Assembly: GCF_020627745.1 (NCBI RefSeq)
Contig: NZ_JAHDGE010000002.1
Location: 79,176-143,175, forward strand
Origin: Pseudooctadecabacter sp.
GTDB lineage: Bacteria > Pseudomonadota > Alphaproteobacteria > Rhodobacterales > Rhodobacteraceae
Direction: 5' to 3'
Length of the DNA: 64,000 nt
The notes below the pieces were generated by a model. That model was not told the origin of the DNA. It was given only the letters and a program-made list of their open reading frames with translations, and ran no database searches. Shown one piece after another: positions 31,240 through 41,084 of this stretch. The translations under genes were made by a program, and so were the position numbers. Each line of letters opens with the position of its first letter. Position 1 is the stretch's first letter.

Positions 31240-32408
31240 TGGTCACCATGGCAGACGAATTCGACGAACGCGTCAAAGGCCCCAGCCTGCTGATCTGGCT
31301 GATCGGGGCCACGGTCGTGATCTTTCTGATCTGGGCCAAGTTCGCCGCCATTGATGAAATCGTGCGTGCCAACGGGTCCGTTGTGTCGTCGTCGCGTCCG
31401 CAGCTTATCCAGAACCTCGAAGGGGGTATTCTGGCGGAACTGCTGGTGGGGGAGGGCGATCAGGTGGAGCCTGGCGATGTGCTGGCGCGCCTGCGCGGCA
31501 CCCAGTTTGAAACCGCTGTGACCGACCTGCGTGAACAGGTGATTGCCGCTGAAATCCGCCGCTTGCGGCTGGAGGCCGAGATTGGCGGGATGTTCGATTT
31601 TGACGTGCCCGAGGCCATTGCGCAATTCCTGCCTGATATGGTCGCCTCTGAACGTGCGCTGCTGGCCGCGCGCCAGTCCGACTACGTCAGCCGCACCGAA
31701 GGCGCGCAGTCTATCGTTACAGAAACCCGCCGTGAATTGGCGGTGATGGAAGACCTGTATAACCGTGAAATCGCGGCGCTGATCGAGGTCACCCGTGCGC
31801 GCAAGGCCAATTCCGACGCGCAAAACGCCTATAATGAAATCGTGACGCAGGCCGAATTGGCGCGCGCGTCCGAATATTCCGAAGTCCTGTCGACCATGGC
31901 GACCCTCAAGCAGGATCTGCGCGTGGCCGAAGACCGGCTGGACCGGACGATTATCACCAGCCCCATGCGCGGCATCGTCAACAATCTGGGCGTCACCACC
32001 ATCGGCGGGGTCATCCGCCCGGGTGAGGAGATTTTCCAGATCATCCCCATGGATGATGAGCTGTTCGTCGAGGCGCAGGTGTCGCCCTCCAACATCGCCA
32101 ACGTGGTGCCGGGGCAGGCCGCAACGATCAAGCTCAGTGCCTATGACTACACCATTTACGGGTCGCTGACGGGGGAGGTTCACCTGATCTCAGCCGATAC
32201 GTTCGAGGACGAACGCGACCCCAACGCGCCGCCCCATTACCGCGTGACCTTGCGCGTAGATGCGACCGATCTGGGCACGCGGCAGGCGCGCATCGAAATC
32301 CGGCCCGGTATGCAGGCGGATGTGGAATTGCACACGGGATCAAAGACGGTCCTGCAATATCTGACGAAGCCGCTGTATCGGTCACAAGAAGCCCTGCGCG
32401 AGCCGTAG
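31239..32408 (+). CDS. HlyD family T1SS periplasmic adaptor (LapC-like)
   Basis: FDERVKGPSLLIWLIGATVVIFLIWAKFAAIDEIVRANGSVVSSSRPQLIQNLEGGILAELLVGEGDQVEPGDVLARL; TAATG overlap with upstream gene. Confidence 0.93.
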   Translation: MVTMADEFDERVKGPSLLIWLIGATVVIFLIWAKFAAIDEIVRANGSVVSSSRPQLIQNLEGGILAELLVGEGDQVEPGDVLARLRGTQFETAVTDLREQVIAAEIRRLRLEAEIGGMFDFDVPEAIAQFLPDMVASERALLAARQSDYVSRTEGAQSIVTETRRELAVMEDLYNREIAALIEVTRARKANSDAQNAYNEIVTQAELARASEYSEVLSTMATLKQDLRVAEDRLDRTIITSPMRGIVNNLGVTTIGGVIRPGEEIFQIIPMDDELFVEAQVSPSNIANVVPGQAATIKLSAYDYTIYGSLTGEVHLISADTFEDERDPNAPPHYRVTLRVDATDLGTRQARIEIRPGMQADVELHTGSKTVLQYLTKPLYRSQEALREP

Positions 32409-32413
32409 GGCGG

Positions 32414-32437
32414 CCCTAAATTTCTAGAAATTTCGGG
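32414..32437. terminator. Palindromic hairpin between convergent T1SS and bpt genes
   Basis: CCCT-AAATTTCTAGAAATTT-CGGG; 16-nt perfect palindrome AAATTTCTAGAAATTT at 32418-32433. Confidence 0.5.
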
Positions 32438-32444
32438 CGGGCGG

Positions 32445-33278
32445 TCAGGATTGGCTGTCAGGCAGGGTGATCCGCGCCACCTGTTCCGCGATGGGATCAA
32501 CGGACAGCGGATTGATTTCAGATGAATAATCATCGGGATGGGTCAGGTCTTCCCAGCGGCCATTGAGGTATATTTCAACCCCCTTGAACTTCGCCTTATA
32601 ACCCATCTTGTCCGACCCCGGCACCCAATAGCCCAAGTAGACGTAAGGCAGGCCAAGGTGGCGGGCGATCTCAATATGATCAAGGATCAGGTAGGTGCCG
32701 GGCGATGTCTTCGTCATCTCTGGCGCGAAGAACGAATAGACCATCGACACCCCGTCATCGAGGATATCGGTCAGACTGACCGCGCGCAGACCCTCGTAAG
32801 GATCATCGCCTGCCACATCACCGGTGTCGCGATATTCGATCAGTCGCGTGCGGATGGGGGTTTCTTCGACCATGGCCGCGAATTCGAACAGATCCATATC
32901 GGCCATGCCGCCTGCCGCGTGCCGACTGTCTAGGTAATCGCGAAACAGGGCATATTGCGCCTCTGTGGCCCATGGCGACGATGCACCGCGTTCCAGATGC
33001 CGGTTGCGTTTCAGCACCCGCTTTTGGCTTTTGGAGGGGGCGAAATCCGCGACCCTGATCCGCGCGCTCAGACAGGCGGAACAATCCGCGCAAGAGGGCC
33101 GATAAAGCACATTCTGGGACCGGCGGAACCCCTGTTTGGACAAAGAATTGTTGAGCTTTTCGGCGGTTTCACCTTGCAAAGCCGTAAACAGCTTTCTTTC
33201 CATCCGGCCCTCAAGATAGGGGCAGGGCTGCGGCGCAGTGACATAGAACTGCGGGGCGATGGGAAGGCTGTGACGCAT
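32445..33278 (-). CDS. bpt: Aspartate/glutamate leucyltransferase (arginyltransferase family)
   Basis: [94 protein letters not shown]. Confidence 0.93.
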   Translation of the reverse strand: MRHSLPIAPQFYVTAPQPCPYLEGRMERKLFTALQGETAEKLNNSLSKQGFRRSQNVLYRPSCADCSACLSARIRVADFAPSKSQKRVLKRNRHLERGASSPWATEAQYALFRDYLDSRHAAGGMADMDLFEFAAMVEETPIRTRLIEYRDTGDVAGDDPYEGLRAVSLTDILDDGVSMVYSFFAPEMTKTSPGTYLILDHIEIARHLGLPYVYLGYWVPGSDKMGYKAKFKGVEIYLNGRWEDLTHPDDYSSEINPLSVDPIAEQVARITLPDSQS

Positions 33279-33379
33279 GCTACTCAGTCAAATAGGAACC
33301 TGATGATCCTAGCAACAGGGGCCTGCAGGCCACAACCCGCGATTTTGGCGCGCGGGGTGAGGCTGTTTGACGGCGGCGG

Positions 33380-33838
33380 TCAGCCCGCCTTGTTCAGCAT
33401 CGTGGTGCCCAGCACCATGTCCGTCAAACCCTGACCACGATCGGTCAGCGCCATGGAAGCGATGGAGACCAGTTGCACCGGGCAGACGGCGAAACTGACG
33501 TAAGTGCCGGCTGTGTGCAGGAACGCCGTGGACCCATCGAGCCGTTTGCCATCGCGGTCGCGCAATTCAATGGACATCAGACGCATGCCCCACGTGGCCG
33601 AGCCGGATGAAATCGTCATCCATCGGTACACGAAACCCGTACAGGCCCAGATGAGAGGGATGAACAAAAGTGGCACAATCAACACGATGCCAAAAAGAAC
33701 AAACGGGATAGAAATGACACTGGCCAAAACGCCAGTCAGGCCGATGTCCACGATCCATGCGATCAACCGCTTTGAGGGCACGCTGTCATAGAAATCGGGG
33801 CGGCTGTGTGGGTCTGGAATGCTGTCTGCGTATGTCAT
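33380..33838 (-). CDS. RDD family membrane protein
   Basis: VPSKRLIAWIVDIGLTGVLASVISIPFVLFG..., SGSATWGMRLMSIELRDRDGKRLD. Confidence 0.85.
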   Translation of the reverse strand: MTYADSIPDPHSRPDFYDSVPSKRLIAWIVDIGLTGVLASVISIPFVLFGIVLIVPLLFIPLIWACTGFVYRWMTISSGSATWGMRLMSIELRDRDGKRLDGSTAFLHTAGTYVSFAVCPVQLVSIASMALTDRGQGLTDMVLGTTMLNKAG

Positions 33839-33904
33839 TTGAATGTCCCTTTCGTCAGTAACGTGCGCTGCGCCGCCGGGGTTCCCGGCGACGCGTGGCT
33901 TGAA

Positions 33905-34366
33905 TTAGGCGGGCTTTGCATCCGCATCGGCTGCATCTTCGTCGTCCATGGTCCGGCTTGCGCGGTCGTCCATGAACTGGTCGAATTCGGCCTTGTCCTT
34001 TGCCTCACGCAGACGCTTGAGGAATTCCTCAAAATTATGCTGTTCGTCTTCAAGGCGGCGCAGGGTGTCGGCCTTGTAGGCGTCAAAGGCCGTGTTGCCG
34101 GAGGGGCGCATCGTGGCGCGCAGTGAGGCGTGGCGGGTGCGTTTGGTGGCGCAATTTGAGGAAAACATGCGTTTGCTCCAGATCATATATGCAAGAAGGG
34201 CGAGGCCGACAGGCCAGACGAAGATGAACCCAAGGACCATGGCCGCGATCCACGCGCCTTTGCCGCGCGCATCAAGCCAACGTTCGGACCGTTGCAGCCA
34301 GTTTCCCTCTCCCACGGTTCGGGCGTAGGGGGCCTGATAGTCAATATTTGTGGACGAGGTGGTCAT
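33905..34366 (-). CDS. DUF2852 domain-containing protein
   Basis: GKGAWIAAMVLGFIFVWPVGLALLAYMIWSKRMF; AFDAYKADTLRRLEDEQHNFEEFLKRLREAKDKAEFDQFMDDR. Confidence 0.8.
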   Translation of the reverse strand: MTTSSTNIDYQAPYARTVGEGNWLQRSERWLDARGKGAWIAAMVLGFIFVWPVGLALLAYMIWSKRMFSSNCATKRTRHASLRATMRPSGNTAFDAYKADTLRRLEDEQHNFEEFLKRLREAKDKAEFDQFMDDRASRTMDDEDAADADAKPA

Positions 34367-34564
34367 TTCTGTCTCCGTTCTTTGGTTTGCGTTTTTCTAT
34401 GTGAATGCCTTTCACATTACTGAAGATGGGAGAGTTGGGGACCTCGGGCAAGGGGGGATGTAAATGTTTTTTACATTTACATCACATCCGATTGAATTTG
34501 TTTGTGAAAATCTTTCATGGTTGCCCTTGGTTGACCAATTCCACACCGCGGCCCACAACTGGTC

Positions 34565-37330
34565 ATGACCTTTTCAAGCCGCATGACCCGCAGTCCAGAT
34601 GCCTTTGATCCCGAACTGGGGCAGGAGGCCGCGACAGCGTTTGGCGACACCCCGCCCGAGGTCCGCGCACTTATTGCAGGGGCGGCGGGCTGCAGCCCCT
34701 ATCTTGCGGGGCTTTTGCAAAAGGAAGCTGATTGGCTGCGCGGTGCTCTCGATGCGCCGGAGGCCGCGGTTGAGGATGTGATCGGCGGAATCAGCGCGCT
34801 GTCTCTGCCGCAGCTGAGCGACGGCTTGCGGCAGGCCAAACGCCGCACGGCCCTTTTGGTGGGGCTTGCGGATTTGGGCGGCGTTTTCACGTTGGAGGAC
34901 GTCACGCGCGCGCTGTCCCGATTGGCCGATGCCGCCGTCGATGTCGCCTTGCGCCGTCTGGTAGAGGCTGAGATCACGCGCGGCAAACTGCCCGGCCTGA
35001 CACCGGAGGATGCGGCCACCGCAGGCGGTATGGTCAGCATCGCAATGGGCAAGGGCGGCGCGTATGAGCTGAATTATTCCAGCGACATCGACCTGATTTG
35101 CCTTTTCGATGAAACCCGTTTTGACCCCGACGCCTACCATGACGCCCGTGCCGCCTTCGTGCGCGTCACCCGCAAAATGGCCGGAATGCTGAGCGAGCTG
35201 ACGGGCGAAGGCTACGTCTTTCGCACCGACCTGCGCCTGCGCCCCGATCCGTCCGTCACCCCCGTCTGCCTGTCCATGGAAGCGGCTGAACGCTATTACG
35301 AAAGCGTGGGGCGCACATGGGAACGGGCGGCCTATATCAAGGCGCGCGCGGCCTCGGGTGACATTGCTGCGGGGGAGAGGTTTCTTAAAACCCTCACGCC
35401 CTTTGTCTGGCGCAAGCACCTCGATTTCGTGGCCATTCAGGACGCCCACGACATGCGGCTGCGGATCCGTGAACACAAGGGCCTCGGCGGGCCCATATCG
35501 CTGCCGGGTCACAACATGAAGCTGGGGCGCGGCGGTATTCGTGAGATCGAATTTTTCACCCAAACCCGTCAGTTGATCGCCGGTGGCCGCGATGCAACCC
35601 TGCGCGCGCGCGGCACCTTGGACGGGCTGGCGGCCTTGGCCCAAGCGGGCTGGGTGCCGGACAGCGATGCGGCGATCCTGACCGACCACTACCGCGCCCA
35701 CCGTGAGGTCGAACACCGTTTGCAGATGATTGGCGACGCCCAGACCCACGATCTGCCCAACACCGAACATGGCTTTGCCCGTCTTGCGGCCTTCATGGGA
35801 CGCTCGGTTGCGGACGTGCGCCGCGATCTGAAGGCCCGGTTGGAAGAGGTCCACAGTCTGACCGAAGGCTTCTTTGCCCCTGCGCAGACCGCCGAGACAC
35901 CGGATTTCGGTGAAGATGTCACCAGCCGCTGGCTGACCTATCCGGCCCTGCGGTCCGACCGCGCGGTTGAGATTTTCAACCGCATCAAACCGCAACTCCT
36001 CAAGGCGCTGCAAGAGGCCGCCAAACCCGACGAGGCGCTGGCCGCCCTTGACGGGTTCCTGTCGCGGCTGCCTGCGGGCGTGCAGGTTTTTTCCCTCTTC
36101 GAGGCCAACCCGCAGCTTACGCAATTGATCGTCGACATCGCCTCAACCGCGCCCGCCTTGGCCGAATATCTGGGCCGCAACGCCGCCGTGTTTGATGCAG
36201 TGATTGGCGGTGATTTCTTTGCGGACTGGCCGGGGGCCGAAGCCCTGCAGGCCGATCTGACCCGCGTCGTCGGGTCGGCACCTGACTACGAGGCCCGCCT
36301 TGATGCCGCGCGGCGCTGGATGAAGGAATGGCACTTCCGCATCGGCGTCCACCATCTGCGCGGCCTGATCAGCGCCGATGTGGCAGGCCAGCAGTATGCC
36401 GATCTGGCGCAGGCTGTCCTCGGCGGGGTTTTTCCCGTGGTGGCCGCACAGTTTGCCACGAAACATGGGGCTGCACCCGGACGCGGGGCCGTGGTTGTGG
36501 GGATGGGGTCGCTCGGCGCGGGGCGGTTGCACGCGGCGTCTGATCTGGACTTGATCGTTATTTACGACGGGCAGGGGGTTGAGACCTCAGACGGCCCGCG
36601 CCCCTTGCCGACCCGCACGTACTATGCCCGTCTCACGCAGGCCCTCGTCACCGCCATTTCCGCCCCCATGGCCGAAGGCCGTCTGTATGAGGTCGACATG
36701 CGCCTGCGTCCCTCGGGCGGGCAGGGGCCTGTCGCCACGTCGTTCGCGCGGTTTGAACCCTACCAGATGGAAGAAGCCTGGACATGGGAACACCTTGCCC
36801 TGACCCGTGCGCGGGTGATCGCGGGCGACGTGTCACTGGCCGCAGACGTGGACGCCGCGCGCGCCCGTGTTCTGGCCGCAAAGGCCGCAGGCGACACCGT
36901 GCTGGCCGATGTGGCCGATATGCGCCGCCGCATCGCGCAGGCGAAGGACCCTCAGGGGGCCTTTGACGCCAAGATCGGTCCGGGGCGTTTGCAGGATGTG
37001 GAACTGGCAGGCCAGACCATCGCCCTGACATCCGGGGCATTGGGGCGATCAACGGCCCAACAGGTCGCCGCTGGCCCCTTGAATGCCGCAGACAAGGCCG
37101 CATTGATGCAGGCGGCGGGGTTGTGTTGGACAGTGCAGGCCGCAGCCCAGCTGCTGCAAGGGCACAGTCTGGACGCAGGCCAATTGGGCGAAGGCGGGCG
37201 GCGGTTTATCTTACGTGAAACCGGTGCCGAAACGCTTGAGGCGCTGGCCGAACAGATGGCTGACAAAGGCCGCCAAGCGGCGGATGTGATCGCAACGCTA
37301 TTGGGGGGCGGTGATGAAAAAGGGGGATGA
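34565..37330 (+). CDS. glnE: Bifunctional glutamine synthetase adenylyltransferase/deadenylyltransferase
   Basis: MGKGGAYELNYSSDIDLICLFDE, LGRGGIREIEFFTQTRQLIAGGRDATLR, VGMGSLGAGRLHAASDLDLIVIYD. Confidence 0.95.
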   Translation: MTFSSRMTRSPDAFDPELGQEAATAFGDTPPEVRALIAGAAGCSPYLAGLLQKEADWLRGALDAPEAAVEDVIGGISALSLPQLSDGLRQAKRRTALLVGLADLGGVFTLEDVTRALSRLADAAVDVALRRLVEAEITRGKLPGLTPEDAATAGGMVSIAMGKGGAYELNYSSDIDLICLFDETRFDPDAYHDARAAFVRVTRKMAGMLSELTGEGYVFRTDLRLRPDPSVTPVCLSMEAAERYYESVGRTWERAAYIKARAASGDIAAGERFLKTLTPFVWRKHLDFVAIQDAHDMRLRIREHKGLGGPISLPGHNMKLGRGGIREIEFFTQTRQLIAGGRDATLRARGTLDGLAALAQAGWVPDSDAAILTDHYRAHREVEHRLQMIGDAQTHDLPNTEHGFARLAAFMGRSVADVRRDLKARLEEVHSLTEGFFAPAQTAETPDFGEDVTSRWLTYPALRSDRAVEIFNRIKPQLLKALQEAAKPDEALAALDGFLSRLPAGVQVFSLFEANPQLTQLIVDIASTAPALAEYLGRNAAVFDAVIGGDFFADWPGAEALQADLTRVVGSAPDYEARLDAARRWMKEWHFRIGVHHLRGLISADVAGQQYADLAQAVLGGVFPVVAAQFATKHGAAPGRGAVVVGMGSLGAGRLHAASDLDLIVIYDGQGVETSDGPRPLPTRTYYARLTQALVTAISAPMAEGRLYEVDMRLRPSGGQGPVATSFARFEPYQMEEAWTWEHLALTRARVIAGDVSLAADVDAARARVLAAKAAGDTVLADVADMRRRIAQAKDPQGAFDAKIGPGRLQDVELAGQTIALTSGALGRSTAQQVAAGPLNAADKAALMQAAGLCWTVQAAAQLLQGHSLDAGQLGEGGRRFILRETGAETLEALAEQMADKGRQAADVIATLLGGGDEKGG

Positions 37331-37580
37331 TTTGGATCCCAAAGGTCTGATCGAAGACGCCTACCGCATTGACGGGATCGCCGCACCCGAGTGTCGGTCA
37401 ATCTTTCTCGATTGGGCGCTGAGCTATCAAGGATCCCCGCAGGTGGGCATCCCCGCCCTGTTGGCGCGCCATCAGGCGGAACCGGCGGATCATCCCATGA
37501 CCCTGACCTTGCGCGAAGGTCTGACAGCACCCCAGTCCCCCCGTCGCAGAGGCGGGCGCGCAGCACGGGTGACGAAATAA
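37314..37580 (+). CDS. Conserved hypothetical small protein
   Basis: MKKGDDLDPKGLIEDAYRIDGIAAPECRSIFLDWALS...; ATG overlaps the end of glnE. Confidence 0.6.
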   Translation: MKKGDDLDPKGLIEDAYRIDGIAAPECRSIFLDWALSYQGSPQVGIPALLARHQAEPADHPMTLTLREGLTAPQSPRRRGGRAARVTK

Positions 37581-37611
37581 GAAAGGGCCGCCAAAATCGG
37601 CAGCCCCTTCG

Positions 37612-37633
37612 TTTCTCTGGTTCAAAAATACCT
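37612..37633 (-). repeat. Intergenic repeat copy 3
   Basis: TTTCTCTGGTTCAAAAATACCT, reverse complement of copies 1 and 2. Confidence 0.85.
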
Positions 37634-37672
37634 AAATTCCGACCGTAAAATCGCGCGCAGCCGGACCGGGTT

Positions 37673-38314
37673 TTAGCGCGGCAGGGCAGCGGCCTCTTTG
37701 GCAAGGGCCGTGATGCCCGCCCAATCGCCAGCGGCGACCAGATCCTTGGGCGCAACCCATGAACCGCCGACACACAGCGTGTTGCCCAGCGACAGGTAAT
37801 CGCGCGCATTGGACAGCGACACTCCGCCTGTGGGGCAGAATTTCACCTGCGGGATGGGCGCGCCGATCCCTTTGAGGGCTGGTGCCCCGCCACTGGCCTC
37901 GGCGGGGAAAAATTTCTGCGTAGTATAGCCGCGCTCGAGCAGGCGCATGGCCTCGGTCGCGGTGGCGGCACCGGGCAGCAAAGGCAGATCATTGGCCTCA
38001 CACGCATCCAGCAGACGGTCGGTTGCGCCGGGGGACACGCCGAAGGTGGCCCCTGCCTCCTTCGCGGCTTCCACGTCTTTTTCAGTCAGCAAGGTGCCTG
38101 CCCCCACGACGCCTCCGTCGATCTTCGCCATTTCGCGGATGACATCCAACGCGGCAGGGGTGCGCAACGTCACTTCAAGCGCAGGCAGGCCGCCATCCAC
38201 AAGGGCTTGGGCCAAGGGTCCCGCAAGGGCTGCGTCATCCACCACAAGGACAGGCACCACAGGGGCGAGGAGGCAAACCTTTGCGGCCAGTTCAGAAGCG
38301 TGTTCGGGGGTCAT
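37673..38314 (-). CDS. eda: 2-dehydro-3-deoxy-6-phosphogluconate aldolase
   Basis: VPVLVVDDAALAGPLAQALVDGGLPALEVTLRTPAALDVI, VGAGTLLTEKDVEAAKEAGATFGVSPGAT, VKFCPTGGVSLSNARDYLSLGN. Confidence 0.95.
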   Translation of the reverse strand: MTPEHASELAAKVCLLAPVVPVLVVDDAALAGPLAQALVDGGLPALEVTLRTPAALDVIREMAKIDGGVVGAGTLLTEKDVEAAKEAGATFGVSPGATDRLLDACEANDLPLLPGAATATEAMRLLERGYTTQKFFPAEASGGAPALKGIGAPIPQVKFCPTGGVSLSNARDYLSLGNTLCVGGSWVAPKDLVAAGDWAGITALAKEAAALPR

Positions 38315-38335
38315 GATCTTTTCCTTTCGGGCGGA

Positions 38336-38357
38336 ACCAAAATTCGCGAATTTTGGT
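38336..38357. other. Perfect 22-nt palindrome between edd and eda
   Basis: ACCAAAATTCGCGAATTTTGGT. Confidence 0.8.
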
Positions 38358-38362
38358 GGGGG

Positions 38363-40165
38363 CTAGAGAACGACAGCGGCGCCATCGGTGGAGGGGCCAA
38401 CGGTCTGGCGGAACATGTCAAACAATTCCCGTCCAACGCCGGTGCCATTGCCCGTCAGATCCGCGACTGCGGGCTGGCGGTCGGTCAGATCGGTCACGCA
38501 GGTCAGACTGCCCGTGGTCGCATCCAACCGCACCACATCCCCATCGCGCAACAGCGCCAGCGGGCCGCCGTCTGCGGCCTCGGGTGCGACGTGGATCGCG
38601 GCGGGCACCTTGCCCGATGCGCCGGACATGCGGCCGTCGGTGACCAAGGCCACCTTCAGCCCACGGTCCTGCAACACGGCCAACGTAGGCGTCAGCGAAT
38701 GCAATTCCGGCATGCCGTTGGATTTGGGGCCTTGGAAGCGAACCACGATGATCACGTCTTCGGTCAGCTCGCCTGCGTTAAAGGCCGCTTTGACGTCGTG
38801 CTGTTCATGGAACACACGCACGGGGGCCTCAACAATATGACGGTCCGGGGCCACGGCGGACACTTTGATCACACCCCGTCCCAGATTGCCCGACAGCTGG
38901 ACCAACCCGCCTTGAGGGGCAAAAGGATCGGACGCGGGGCGCAGGATTTTGTCGTTCAACGTCTCCTTGGGGCCTGCATCATATGTGATGCGGCCATCTG
39001 CGAACTTGGGGTCCTTGGCGTAATGGCTGAGGCCCTTGCCGGCCACGGTTTTCACATCGTCATGAAGCAATCCCGCCTCAAGCAGGTTGCCGATCATAAA
39101 CTGCAAACCGCCAGCCGCGTGGAAATGGTTCACGTCGGCCAGACCGTTGGGATACACCTTGGCCATCAGGGGGGTGACCGCAGACAGGTCCGAGAAATCC
39201 TCAAGATCGAGGATCACGCCCGCCGCCCGCGCCATGGCAGGCAGGTGCAGAACCAGATTGGTGGACCCGCCGGTGGCCATCAGTCCCACAAGCCCGTTCA
39301 CAAAGGCCCGTTCGTCCAGAATATCGGACACAGGCGTGTAGTCATTGCCAAGCGCCGTGATTTCAAGCGCGCGGGTGGTGGCGGCTGTGGTCAGCGCCTC
39401 ACGCAATTCGGTGTCGGGGTTGACGAAGGACGCACCGGGCAGGTGCATCCCCATGAATTCCATCAACATCTGGTTGGTGTTGGCCGTGCCATAGAAGGTG
39501 CAGGTTCCCGGCCCGTGGTAGGAGGCCATTTCGGCCTTCATCAGCTCAGCCCGGTCGATGTTGCCCTTGGCGAATTCCTGCCGGACCTTGGCCTTTTCGT
39601 CATTGGGCAGACCGGAGGTCATCGGCCCCGCAGGTACAAACAGCCCCGGAATATATCCGAACGTGGCGGCGGCCATGATCAGGCCCGGTACGATCTTGTC
39701 ACAGACCCCCAGATACAAGGCAGCGTCGAAGACATTGTGCGACAGGCCCACGCCTGCGGCCAATGCGATCACATCGCGCGAAAACAGAGACAACTCCATA
39801 CCCGTCTGGCCTTGGGTCACGCCGTCACACATGGCAGGCACACCGCCGGCCACCTGGGCAGTGCCACCGGCGGCGCGGGCGGCCTCGCGGATTTTGGCGG
39901 GGTAGGTTTCAAACGGCTGATGGGCCGACAGCATGTCGTTGTAGGCCGTGATGATGCCGATGTTGGGGGCCTTTTCGGCCACCAGCGCGTCTTTGTCCTG
40001 TCCCATCGGCGCATAGGCATGCGCTTGGTTACCGCAGGTCAGATGGGCGCGGCGGGGGCCATCGGCGGCGGCGGCAGCCATGCGATCCAGATAGGATTGG
40101 CGCGCGGCTTCTGACCGCTTGCGGATGCGATCGGTGACACGTTCAACGGTTGAATTCAGGGTCAT
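38363..40165 (-). CDS. edd: Phosphogluconate dehydratase
   Basis: [26 protein letters not shown]..., [59 protein letters not shown]. Confidence 0.96.
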   Translation of the reverse strand: MTLNSTVERVTDRIRKRSEAARQSYLDRMAAAAADGPRRAHLTCGNQAHAYAPMGQDKDALVAEKAPNIGIITAYNDMLSAHQPFETYPAKIREAARAAGGTAQVAGGVPAMCDGVTQGQTGMELSLFSRDVIALAAGVGLSHNVFDAALYLGVCDKIVPGLIMAAATFGYIPGLFVPAGPMTSGLPNDEKAKVRQEFAKGNIDRAELMKAEMASYHGPGTCTFYGTANTNQMLMEFMGMHLPGASFVNPDTELREALTTAATTRALEITALGNDYTPVSDILDERAFVNGLVGLMATGGSTNLVLHLPAMARAAGVILDLEDFSDLSAVTPLMAKVYPNGLADVNHFHAAGGLQFMIGNLLEAGLLHDDVKTVAGKGLSHYAKDPKFADGRITYDAGPKETLNDKILRPASDPFAPQGGLVQLSGNLGRGVIKVSAVAPDRHIVEAPVRVFHEQHDVKAAFNAGELTEDVIIVVRFQGPKSNGMPELHSLTPTLAVLQDRGLKVALVTDGRMSGASGKVPAAIHVAPEAADGGPLALLRDGDVVRLDATTGSLTCVTDLTDRQPAVADLTGNGTGVGRELFDMFRQTVGPSTDGAAVVL

Positions 40166-40207
40166 GGCACACCTTTATGTCGGATTTGAAGCGCTGGTAT
40201 CAGATGG

Positions 40208-40221
40208 TGTTTGCGCTAACA
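40208..40221. promoter_or_regulatory. Putative LacI-family operator upstream of edd-eda
   Basis: TGTTTGCGCTAACA, 12/14 match to the symmetric TGTTAGCGCTAACA half-sites, ~43 nt upstream of the edd start. Confidence 0.5.
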
Positions 40222-40400
40222 ATGCCGGAATGCGCGAAAGTTTGACGCGCCTGTGGTCACGTCGCCACCGCGCCGGCCACGAAACGGCCCGACAGATTTC
40301 GTGTAATCACCTTTTGTTAACCACAATCTTGCCCCGTTTCAGGGGCCATATGGTCCCATCCAAAACGTGAAAAACGACAAGGGCAGTAGCCCCGGAGGGA

Positions 40401-41042
40401 ATGATGAAGGTTTTTAAGGTATCTGCGAAACTGTTCGCGCTTGGCGCCGTTTGCGCCGCTATGACAGCCTGTTCCACCGTCGACGTGGTGTCGCGGAACG
40501 CGCCTCTAGAAACACCCCGTCTGAGCGCCGAGCAGGCCCCACAGGTTCTGCGGGATTATTCCTTGCATTCGATCCGTTTTGCGGTGCCGCAGGATATGAC
40601 CGTGTCCGAAGCCAATTCTTATTACCCCATTGCCGACATCGTGTGGCGTGGCGACCCGCTGGGCAACCGTGCAGAGCAGATTTCGGCAATCTTCCAGACG
40701 TCTATCCGTGCGGCGGGTGAAGGCCTGTCGGGCCAGCGTCCGGTGACCGTAGATGTTGAACTGGTGCGGTTTCACTCGTTGACCGAACGTACCCGGTATT
40801 CCGTCGGCGGGGTCCATTCGATCAAGTTCAACCTGACGGTGCGCGATGCCCAGACCGGAGAAATTGTCGAAGCCACCCGGCGGATCGACGGTGATCTGGC
40901 AGCCCTTGGCGGATATGCGGCGCTTGCCGCAGACAATCAGGGCCAGACCCAGAAGGTGCGGATCACCAATCATCTGTCCAATCTGTTCTTGCGTGAACTG
41001 ACAGGTCTGACTGTCGCAGGGGCTGCGCCTGCGTCCTCCTGA
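40401..41042 (+). CDS. Hypothetical lipoprotein (DUF6778-like)
   Basis: Lipobox AAMTAC; SLHSIRFAVPQDMTVSEANSYYPIADIVWRGDPLGNRAEQISAIF. Confidence 0.65.
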   Translation: MMKVFKVSAKLFALGAVCAAMTACSTVDVVSRNAPLETPRLSAEQAPQVLRDYSLHSIRFAVPQDMTVSEANSYYPIADIVWRGDPLGNRAEQISAIFQTSIRAAGEGLSGQRPVTVDVELVRFHSLTERTRYSVGGVHSIKFNLTVRDAQTGEIVEATRRIDGDLAALGGYAALAADNQGQTQKVRITNHLSNLFLRELTGLTVAGAAPASS

Positions 41043-41084
41043 GGTCGCTTTCCAAGTCCAAATGAACACGGTAAGGGGGCTGTT

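Noticed and set aside
34574-36124. 516-aa minus-strand ORF
   Set aside because: Antisense to glnE; shadow ORF.
38207-40114. 635-aa plus-strand ORF
   Set aside because: Antisense to edd; His/Arg/Gln-rich translation typical of the complement of a GC-rich coding frame.
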